This document shows positions 1-5,697 of a stretch of 5,697 nt of DNA, piece by piece. The stretch lies in the NCBI GenBank assembly GCA_030151245.1, contig JASLEF010000072.1:1-5697 (forward strand). The letters run 5' to 3'. Both the position numbers and the translations under genes were made by a program. Below the pieces are notes generated by a model, which saw only the letters and a program-made list of their open reading frames with translations, had not been told where the DNA came from and did not search any database. The stretch is from Ignatzschineria sp. Lineage in GTDB: Bacteria > Pseudomonadota > Gammaproteobacteria > Cardiobacteriales > Wohlfahrtiimonadaceae. Position 1 is the first letter of the stretch; each line of letters opens with the position of its first letter.

Positions 1-525
1 GCGAACCGTCATCCCCGTGTCAATATTTTACAGCCAGGGCCGGGTGTGGGAGGACACTGTATTGCGGTAGACCCATGGTTTATTGTGGATAAAACGCCAG
101 AGCTTGCGAAGATTACCCGTTTAGCCCGTGAAGTGAATGAAGGGAAGCCAGAGTGGGTCATCAATAAGGTGAATGAAGCCGTCGCGGCATTTGCGACCAA
201 TAACGATAAAGCAATGAGTGATGTCCGCATCGTATGTTATGGCCTTGCTTTTAAACCCAATATTGATGATCTCCGTGAAAGCCCAGCGCTCTTAATTACG
301 GAGAAGTTGGCAAAATTATACCCCGGACAAGTTAGTGCCGTGGAGCCCAATATCGAAGCTGATCACCCTGTACTTGCGAAGAATGGACTCACATTAAAAT
401 CATATGATGGCTCCGAAGCTGATGCAGATGTATTGGTGGTATTGGTTGATCATACCGATTTTATCGCAAGACCTTTAATGACTACAGCACAGCAAATGGT
501 AATTGATACGAAAGGGATTGTATAA
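1..525 (+). CDS. wecC: UDP-N-acetyl-D-mannosamine dehydrogenase (WecC), C-terminal part, 5' end outside window
   Basis: The visible 174 residues are the C-terminal part of a nucleotide-sugar dehydrogenase that oxidises UDP-ManNAc to UDP-ManNAcA using two NAD+; the full family length is about 420 residues. The fragment is open at base 1 in frame 1 and ends at TAA 523-525. It begins with ANRHPRVNILQPGPGVGGHC; the cysteine (fragment residue 20, bases 58-60) is the family's catalytic thiol, followed by IAVDPWFIV as in enterobacterial WecC. The UDP-binding C-terminal domain carries GLAFKPNIDDLRESPA (residues 81-96), then VEPNI and VLVVLVDHTDF, all typical of WecC rather than of UDP-glucose dehydrogenase. 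The enzyme is cytosolic and feeds ManNAcA to enterobacterial common antigen or capsule/O-antigen assembly. Its G+C (about 48%) is much higher than that of the genes after it. No frameshift is visible. The family call is very secure; which polymer it serves is inferred from context. Confidence 0.95.
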   Translation, partial: ANRHPRVNILQPGPGVGGHCIAVDPWFIVDKTPELAKITRLAREVNEGKPEWVINKVNEAVAAFATNNDKAMSDVRIVCYGLAFKPNIDDLRESPALLITEKLAKLYPGQVSAVEPNIEADHPVLAKNGLTLKSYDGSEADADVLVVLVDHTDFIARPLMTTAQQMVIDTKGIV

Positions 526-546
526 TTATTTGAATAGTGACGCAAC

Positions 547-577
547 ATGAGCATTCGGAAATATAATGACTGCTCAT
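547..577. repeat. Imperfect inverted repeat (hairpin) after wecC
   Basis: ATGAGCA (547-553) pairs perfectly with TGCTCAT (571-577). After one T/C mismatch the stem continues with two further pairs and a G-T wobble, leaving a loop of about 9 bases (558-566). It starts 21 bases past the wecC stop, where a terminator would be expected, but the stem is only moderately GC and is followed by AACATATTTAGGG rather than a T run. It could be a weak or Rho-assisted 3' end, an RNA-stabilising hairpin or a protein-binding palindrome. The hairpin is directly visible; its role is unknown. Confidence 0.4.
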
Positions 578-584
578 AACATAT

Positions 585-614
585 TTAGGGTTATATGAAT
601 GTTTAGCATATAAT
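585..614 (+). promoter_or_regulatory. Candidate sigma-70 promoter for the large glycosyltransferase gene
   Basis: A perfect TATAAT hexamer lies at 609-614, about 55 bases upstream of the ATG at 669, so a transcript would start near base 621. At 16-18 base spacing the upstream hexamer is poor (TTAGGG or TAGGGT, about two matches to TTGACA) and there is no TGn extended -10. The region is very AT-rich, so chance matches are likely; a second TATAAT is at 562-567 inside the hairpin loop, and a third at 521-526 overlaps the wecC stop codon. A promoter here would let the downstream genes be expressed apart from wecC, but readthrough from wecC is equally possible. Confidence 0.3.
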
Positions 615-654
615 CTTATTTTGTATTTTATTTTTATAAGTTAAACGCTGGATT

Positions 655-659
655 AGGGG
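655..659 (+). promoter_or_regulatory. Shine-Dalgarno sequence for the 1425-residue protein
   Basis: AGGGG lies nine bases before the ATG at 669. An in-frame TAA at 660-662 sits between it and the start, so no in-frame start exists further upstream. The next in-frame ATG is residue 61, inside the coiled coil. Together these fix the start at 669. Confidence 0.6.
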
Positions 660-668
660 TAAGTAGAG

Positions 669-3600
669 ATGCGAGATAATCAGGATAGAGGAAAGAGTCT
701 AACTCAAAAGGAAAAAATCGAATCTCCTATTGTTATCGATGTGAGCGAGGATTCAAGTATTAATCGAGATCTACAGTTTCTAGCACTGAAAAAAAAGATC
801 ACTGAAAGAAATCAAGAGATTGAATCTTATCAAACTGAAATTGCTCATATGAAAGATGAGCTCGAACGGTTTAATGATGATTATAAAATCATCTTGAAAG
901 AAGAATCTACGAAGCAACAAGAGATCGAGACGTTAAAGCAACGACTGATAGATATTTCTTCTCAAAAAGAGCAGGTCTCGGAAGAGTTAGTGAAACTGCA
1001 AACCAATTATGAGGGGATGCTAGGTAGAGAAGAGCGCTATCTACGTGAGGTGCGGCAGTTAAAAAATCAAATTGCCAATCAAAAAGCTGGACTTTATCGT
1101 ACTTACTCATATCGCTTGGGATATATTTTAATTCAGTCAACAAAATCATTTGGTAACTTTTTTAGGTTGCCTAAAGATCTTATCAGTCTCTATCTAGATA
1201 ATAAACAACGGAAAAGTAAAAAAAAAACACTAAAGCTTAATCAGCAACAGCACTATTCACGCAAAGGAGATAGTGCTCCTCTCTTTCATAAAATAATAGA
1301 GATTAGTCATATTGAGTCAGGACGTAAGCATGCTAGAATTGCGACAATTATGGATGAGTTTACGGCCTTTTGTTTTGCGCCTGAAGCGGAGACTTTGCAA
1401 TTAACGCCTACCCATTTTAAGGAAGAATTGGCTAGCTTTAAGCCTGACTTTCTCTTTATCGAATCTGCATGGCAAGGAAAAGAGGGGCTTTGGAAGTTAA
1501 AGGTAAGTCAACAAGGAGAAGAGCTTTTAAAGCTTATACAATATTGTCGTGATAGTGATATTAAAACGCTCTTCTGGAATAAGGAAGACCCTGTTCATTT
1601 TGGTACATTTATTGAAACAGCTAAATTAGCTGATGTAGTCTTTACAACGGATATTGATTGTATCCAGAAGTATAAAGAGATCTTACAACACAATGAGGTT
1701 TATCTGCTTCCCTTTGCTGCACAACCTAAAACGCATAATCCTATTGAACGTTTTGAGAGGCTTGATAAGTTTAATTTTGCGGGTTCATATTATCTAAAGT
1801 ATCCGATTAGACAGCGTGATTTTGCCACTCTCTCAGAAGTTGCAGTTGAGAGTAAGGGGTTAGATATTTATGACCGTAACTTCAATAATGATCACCCTCA
1901 TTATCAATTCCCAGAGCGTTATCAACCCTTAATTTTAGGGTCACTCCCTCCTGAGGAGATCGATAAAGCTTATAAGGGGTATGAATTTGGTATTAATATG
2001 AATACGATTAAGCAATCACAAACCATGTTTGCTCGACGTGTTTTTGAGATGCTAGCTTCTAATACCATTGTCTTGAGTAACTATTCAAGAGGGTGTCGTC
2101 TCTTCTTTGGGGATTTGGTAATTTCTTCAGATGATGAACAGGAGTTAAAAAGAGCTTTAGAGCCAATTCTCACAGATTCTTTCTATCGTAAAAAATTTAA
2201 ATTAGAAGGTATCAGAAAGGTTTTATCAGAGCATACTTATGAACAGAGATTGCGCTATATTCTTCAAAAATTAAAAATTGAATGGGAAGAGCCTGTACCA
2301 AATCAAAAAATTGCTGTTATAGCTAAATGTGATAGCCAAACGGAATTAGCTTCTGTTATTGCGCAATTCTCAGCACAAACAGTTGTCGATAAAGAGTTAT
2401 TACTTCTCACAAATCTTCCTCTCAAAGAGGGTAGTGTTGAGAATATTATGACATTCAAAAATGTGAAAAGTCTGTTATCCGCCTTTAAAGAGAGGGATTA
2501 TAATTATATTACGCTCTTTAAGAGTATTAACTTTTATGGAAAGCGTTATTTAGAAGATCTACTTCATAGTTATAAATATCTGCAATATCATCAAACTCCG
2601 CCAGTGACGAAGGCGAGCTATTATAATTGCTCCCAAGGAGAGGTGATTTCACCGAAAGGGTCGGAGTATTGTTTTATCGATAATTATTATACAACACGTA
2701 CCATTTATCCAAGCTCGTACTTTTCAAAGTTGTTAAATCAATATCCTTTAGAGGTGCTTCTTGCTGGGAGATCCATCTCTGAGAGATCTTTTTCAACAGA
2801 TTGTTTCAGTTATATTCAAAATGGAGCTATGTTAGATGCAGATCAAAGAAAATTGATATGTGAGGATCTGATTGTTGATTCAGGTATTAGTTTAGAAAAT
2901 CAACTCTATCCAATTGCAGAAGCGATTCAATTTAAGCATTATGAGGCTCCAAAGAGTTATGTGGTCGAGATTAATCAACGCTTACTTAAAGAGACATTGT
3001 GTGCAGAGATTGCATTAAGCCAACATCGTGAAGTCTTTAGTTTTAATTCATCACTTGATCATTCACGGCATCGGCTTATCAAATTAACGAATACTATTTT
3101 AGTGGATGGTTGGAATCGTTTAAAAGTCAATAGTAAGATTCAAAATCAGGGCGATGTTTTATTAGTTGTGGAGTTTTTAGATGAAAGTGAAGCGCAAATT
3201 TCTCATGTAACATCAGCGCCCCATCATCAGGTGACTCTAGAAGTTCCTGAAAAAGCTTTTTATAGTCGGCTTAATCTGCGTATTAAAGGTCAAGCTACTA
3301 TTGAGCTTGCTAAAAAGATAGAATTAGAGTTACAAAATGTTGTTGGAATGATAGAGCATGAAACTTATGATAGCGATGATATCGTGCTCTTCACTCATAA
3401 TGAAATTGACCAATTATTAACACGTCCAAAGAGCAAACAGATCACTATTCAAAATCAAAAAGAGGGTGTATTGATCCGCTCAAGTATGGATACAGAAAAA
3501 CACGCCTATCTTTATTTTAATAAGGTCTTTACTAGGGCGGAAGTTAATCTGATTTCTAATAGTATTTTTGAAACAGTAGGTTCAGTGGAGGGACTGGATC

Positions 3601-4946
3601 TTAGAACCGTTTTTGTTTTCCTTGATAAAGATAAGGAAAAACTTTCTCATGCAATCTTAAAAGTTGATAACTGTAGTCATGCAATGGCTATACCTGAAGA
3701 GTGCGAGTTTATCCGTATTGGCTTTAAGGTTACCGGAAATGGTTTGGCAGTGATCCATAATTTAAAGATTGGAGAGTTGAAAGAGCGTGTTAATAGTTTT
3801 GTGGGAAAAAGTGATACGTTAGTTCTTGCAAAACAATATCCTGCTTATGATGATCTCTACAAATATGGTTTTTTACACAGTCGTTTAAGAGCTTATAAAA
3901 AAGCAGGTGTGATTGTGGATATGTTTAAGATAGCTTGGGGTAAAAATAATTATGGTTTTCGTGAGTTTGAGTCAATAGATGTTTTTACAGGGGATGATCT
4001 TGATCTAAAGAATGCTTTGAGATCAGGGCAATTTAAGCGTGTTTTTATTCATATTTTAGATCGTAAAATGTGGGAGGTTTTAGAAGAGTTTGTAGATAAG
4101 GTAGAGATTTTTATTTGGGTTCATGGAGCAGAGGCTCAACTATGGCAAAGAAGGGCATATGAGTTTGAGAATATGACTGAGCATGAAGTGATTCGAAAAA
4201 AGCATCTCAGTGATCAGCGTCGAGAATTTTGGAAAAATTTATTATCAGAAGGTTATAAAAATCTCAAGTTTATTTTTGTATCTGAACATTTTAAAAATGA
4301 GTTTGTAGAAGATATCTGTAATGGTGATGAAAGTTTCAACTATGAAATTATCCATAACTATATAGATAGTGAGCTCTTCCCGTATCAAGAAAAAAAGGCA
4401 GGGGATGCCTATAAAGTTCTCTCTATTAGACCTTTCTCGAGCTTAACTTATGCTAATGATCTTACAGTTAAAGCTATTCTAGAATTGAGTAAATCAACAG
4501 TGTTTGAGCAGTTTCAATTTACGATTGTGGGTGATGGGTCTCTTTTTGATGAAACTGTAGCGCCTCTTCGTCATTTTAAAAATGTCATTTTAAGAAAAGA
4601 GTTCTTAGCACAATCTCAAATAGCAGAATTGCATAGTGATCATGGTTGCTTCTTGATTCCTACGAGAATGGATACACAGGGAGTCTCTAGAGGTGAAGCG
4701 ATGAGTTCAGGGTTAGTCGCTGTAACAACAGATGTAGCTGCAGTATCAGAGTTTATTTCTAATAAGGATGGGGTTTTGGTGCCTGCGGAGAACCATGAAG
4801 CTTTAGCAAAAAATATATTAAGGCTTACTAAAAATCCTAATGATTTTGTAAAGCTTTCAGAAAATGGAAGCATACGAGTACAAAAGCAGTGTAATAAAGA
4901 GCAGACGATTTATAAAGAGCTCGGATTAATTCAGAAAGGGAATTGA
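669..4946 (+). CDS. Multidomain glycosyltransferase: coiled coil, CgeB-type GT-B, degenerate GT-A, beta-sandwich region, GT4
   Basis: A 1425-residue protein with no signal peptide or clear transmembrane helix, so probably cytosolic at the inner membrane. Residues 35-140 form a charged heptad-like coiled coil. Residues 142-176 (YRLGYILIQSTKS, then RLPKDLISLY) resemble the amphipathic linker found after coiled coils in other polysaccharide glycosyltransferases. Residues 205-535 are a CgeB-type GT-B module: FWNKEDPVHF, FAGSYY, then TMFARRVFEMLASNT and HTYEQRLRYIL. Residues 545-755 resemble a family-2 GT-A fold (YGKRYLEDLL) but the usual acidic run before it is KSIN. Residues 785-1036 are beta-rich, probably two sandwiches. 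Residues 1048-1423 are a GT4-like module with VHGAEAQLW, FTIVGDG and MDTQGVSRGEAMSSG, giving a D-X7-E version (D1335, E1343) of the E-X7-E donor-site motif. Likely role: adding two or more sugars to a surface glycan. Donor and acceptor cannot be told. It follows wecC by 143 bases and is clearly AT-richer. Confidence 0.85.
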   Translation: MRDNQDRGKSLTQKEKIESPIVIDVSEDSSINRDLQFLALKKKITERNQEIESYQTEIAHMKDELERFNDDYKIILKEESTKQQEIETLKQRLIDISSQKEQVSEELVKLQTNYEGMLGREERYLREVRQLKNQIANQKAGLYRTYSYRLGYILIQSTKSFGNFFRLPKDLISLYLDNKQRKSKKKTLKLNQQQHYSRKGDSAPLFHKIIEISHIESGRKHARIATIMDEFTAFCFAPEAETLQLTPTHFKEELASFKPDFLFIESAWQGKEGLWKLKVSQQGEELLKLIQYCRDSDIKTLFWNKEDPVHFGTFIETAKLADVVFTTDIDCIQKYKEILQHNEVYLLPFAAQPKTHNPIERFERLDKFNFAGSYYLKYPIRQRDFATLSEVAVESKGLDIYDRNFNNDHPHYQFPERYQPLILGSLPPEEIDKAYKGYEFGINMNTIKQSQTMFARRVFEMLASNTIVLSNYSRGCRLFFGDLVISSDDEQELKRALEPILTDSFYRKKFKLEGIRKVLSEHTYEQRLRYILQKLKIEWEEPVPNQKIAVIAKCDSQTELASVIAQFSAQTVVDKELLLLTNLPLKEGSVENIMTFKNVKSLLSAFKERDYNYITLFKSINFYGKRYLEDLLHSYKYLQYHQTPPVTKASYYNCSQGEVISPKGSEYCFIDNYYTTRTIYPSSYFSKLLNQYPLEVLLAGRSISERSFSTDCFSYIQNGAMLDADQRKLICEDLIVDSGISLENQLYPIAEAIQFKHYEAPKSYVVEINQRLLKETLCAEIALSQHREVFSFNSSLDHSRHRLIKLTNTILVDGWNRLKVNSKIQNQGDVLLVVEFLDESEAQISHVTSAPHHQVTLEVPEKAFYSRLNLRIKGQATIELAKKIELELQNVVGMIEHETYDSDDIVLFTHNEIDQLLTRPKSKQITIQNQKEGVLIRSSMDTEKHAYLYFNKVFTRAEVNLISNSIFETVGSVEGLDLRTVFVFLDKDKEKLSHAILKVDNCSHAMAIPEECEFIRIGFKVTGNGLAVIHNLKIGELKERVNSFVGKSDTLVLAKQYPAYDDLYKYGFLHSRLRAYKKAGVIVDMFKIAWGKNNYGFREFESIDVFTGDDLDLKNALRSGQFKRVFIHILDRKMWEVLEEFVDKVEIFIWVHGAEAQLWQRRAYEFENMTEHEVIRKKHLSDQRREFWKNLLSEGYKNLKFIFVSEHFKNEFVEDICNGDESFNYEIIHNYIDSELFPYQEKKAGDAYKVLSIRPFSSLTYANDLTVKAILELSKSTVFEQFQFTIVGDGSLFDETVAPLRHFKNVILRKEFLAQSQIAELHSDHGCFLIPTRMDTQGVSRGEAMSSGLVAVTTDVAAVSEFISNKDGVLVPAENHEALAKNILRLTKNPNDFVKLSENGSIRVQKQCNKEQTIYKELGLIQKGN
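1218..1227 (+). repeat. A10 homopolymer tract inside the glycosyltransferase gene
   Basis: Ten consecutive A residues encode Lys-Lys-Lys and the first base of a Thr codon (residues 184-187), in the basic hinge between the coiled-coil/linker part and the first glycosyltransferase domain. Losing one A gives CAC TAA at once, and gaining one A gives a TAA four codons later, so a slip of either sign would leave only the N-terminal part of about 190 residues. A shorter A8 run is at 789-796. The tract is plain in the sequence; actual slippage is not shown. Confidence 0.6.
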
Positions 4947-4968
4947 TAAAAATAGTTAAAATTTTTAT
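4946..4968. repeat. Short all-A/T inverted repeat between the last two genes
   Basis: ATAAAAAT (4946-4953) and ATTTTTAT (4961-4968) are perfect complements around a 7-base loop, immediately after the stop of the large gene. With only A-T pairs it would make a very weak RNA hairpin. It is more probably a chance product of the AT-rich spacer than a working terminator, and the 36-base gap to the next gene suggests co-transcription. Confidence 0.3.
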
Positions 4969-4982
4969 ACAAATTAGAAATT

Positions 4983-5697
4983 ATGATAAATATAAATTTT
5001 CGTTACAGTCCAGAAAAAGTATTAGTTGAACTCAATTTAAAAAATGTTTCTGATATAGTTTTTTACATAATAGATCGCAAATCAGGGTCTAAGTTATTTA
5101 TAGAATATTTGCAAGGAACAAAAGCTGTTTTTGATAAAAGTATCATTGAGAATAAAAAGATTGTTTTTCAGTTTTATTATATAGAGAAAAATGAAAAGAA
5201 AAGTATTCTGTCAGGACTTATTGTATATAAAAATGTAAGTACGAAAAATTACTCTTTAGTGATAGGTAGAGATGATTATGACGCTTTAAAAGAAAAAGGT
5301 TATTACAGTGTAGATAAAAAAATTAACATTAAACTTAATAATATTAATTGGGTGAATGGACATAGGAATTTTGATTTTAATGTTAATGCATTACGGTTTT
5401 TAAGTTCATATTGGGCAAGGTTTTATAAGACTTTCGAATTTGCAGTTTTAAAGGAAATTTATACTGTACTCAAACAATATGCTAATTATATGAATAGTAG
5501 TACAGGGAATAAATCTGCTTTTATCAACTATGATATGGCAGTAGGGATTAGGTCATTACATATAAGCTTTATGTGTGAGTTTGAAGGATTATTAACAGAA
5601 GAGGAGAGAAAGGTTTTAAATTGGCTTAAGAAAAAACATATAGAGCTAGCATCTAATCCAAAAAGATTTGCATTAAATAATCATGGTCTTTGGTTAA
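4983..5697 (+). CDS. Heparinase II/III-like protein, N-terminal 238 residues, 3' end outside window
   Basis: An open frame starts at ATG 4983 and runs to the window edge without a stop. An in-frame TAG at 4953-4955 and no GTG, TTG or other ATG after it make 4983 the first usable start; the only ribosome-binding signal is a weak purine stretch (TAGAAA). Residues 1-95 are beta-strand-like and hydrophilic with no signal peptide. Residues 120-238 are helical and match the alpha/alpha-toroid half of heparinase II/III and alginate-lyase-like enzymes: INWVNGHRNF, NALRFLSSYW, then NYDMAVGIRSLHISF (182-196), TEEERKVL, and NNHGLW (232-237), where the Asn-His pair is typical of the family's active-site region. 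Members cleave uronic-acid polysaccharides by beta-elimination; the C-terminal half that would confirm this is missing. Position 36 bases after the glycosyltransferase suggests an operon and a role in editing or releasing the same glycan. G+C is very low (about 27% on sampled lines). Family call likely, activity inferred. Confidence 0.65.
   Translation, partial: MININFRYSPEKVLVELNLKNVSDIVFYIIDRKSGSKLFIEYLQGTKAVFDKSIIENKKIVFQFYYIEKNEKKSILSGLIVYKNVSTKNYSLVIGRDDYDALKEKGYYSVDKKINIKLNNINWVNGHRNFDFNVNALRFLSSYWARFYKTFEFAVLKEIYTVLKQYANYMNSSTGNKSAFINYDMAVGIRSLHISFMCEFEGLLTEEERKVLNWLKKKHIELASNPKRFALNNHGLWL

Noticed and set aside
9..230. Reverse-strand open frame of 73 codons over the wecC fragment
   Set aside because: Lies opposite a clearly conserved coding sequence and its translation shows no recognisable motif; a shadow of wecC.
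547..579. Ten-codon open frame (MSIRKYNDCS) overlapping the intergenic hairpin, considered as a leader peptide
   Set aside because: No Shine-Dalgarno sequence before it, no run of one regulatory amino acid, and no proper terminator/antiterminator pair around it.
547..590. Hairpin considered as the intrinsic terminator of wecC
   Set aside because: There is no T run directly after the stem and the stem has a mismatch and a wobble, so it is listed only as an inverted repeat.
526..668. Search for a JUMPstart/ops element (GGCGGTAG core) typical of long polysaccharide operons
   Set aside because: No such core is present in the gap; AGGGGTAAG near 655 is only the ribosome-binding region.
907..1149. 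Reverse-strand open frame of 80 codons within the coiled-coil region
   Set aside because: Opposite the large gene, no family features and no convincing ribosome-binding site; a product of coiled-coil codon bias.
4640..4873. Reverse-strand open frame of 77 codons opposite the GT4 donor-site motif
   Set aside because: The + strand here encodes conserved GT4 motifs; the reverse frame has none.
1..5697. tRNA genes, CRISPR repeats, insertion-sequence ends or transposase motifs
   Set aside because: None seen on either strand; no regularly spaced repeats and no terminal inverted repeats with target duplications.

Overview
The window looks like part of a surface-polysaccharide (capsule, O-antigen or enterobacterial-common-antigen type) biosynthesis locus of a gammaproteobacterium. 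The first gene is a close WecC relative: the stretch around its catalytic cysteine reads almost like the enterobacterial enzyme. Genus cannot be settled from the sequence. All supported genes are on the + strand.

Layout. (1) Bases 1-525 hold the C-terminal 174 residues of wecC, UDP-N-acetyl-D-mannosamine dehydrogenase, which makes the UDP-ManNAcA sugar donor. (2) Bases 526-668 are an AT-rich intergenic gap with an imperfect hairpin, perfect TATAAT hexamers and a Shine-Dalgarno sequence. (3) Bases 669-4946 encode a 1425-residue multidomain protein. In order it has a coiled coil, an amphipathic linker, a CgeB-type GT-B glycosyltransferase, a GT-A-like domain that seems to have lost its acidic metal/nucleotide site, a beta-rich region of probably two sandwiches, and a C-terminal GT4-type glycosyltransferase. 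(4) From base 4983 to the window edge there is the start of a further gene. It runs off the end with no stop codon and looks like the N-terminal part of a heparinase II/III-type (alginate-lyase-like toroid) protein.

How they may work together (inference): WecC supplies an activated uronic acid sugar, the large protein transfers sugars to a growing surface glycan with two separate GT-B active sites, and the heparinase-like protein may trim, edit or bind the resulting uronate-containing polymer.

Base composition falls in steps along the window. Hand counts on sampled 60-base lines give about 48% G+C in wecC, about one third in the large gene and about one quarter in the last gene. This is the pattern of a conserved backbone gene bordering strain-variable, probably horizontally acquired polysaccharide genes.
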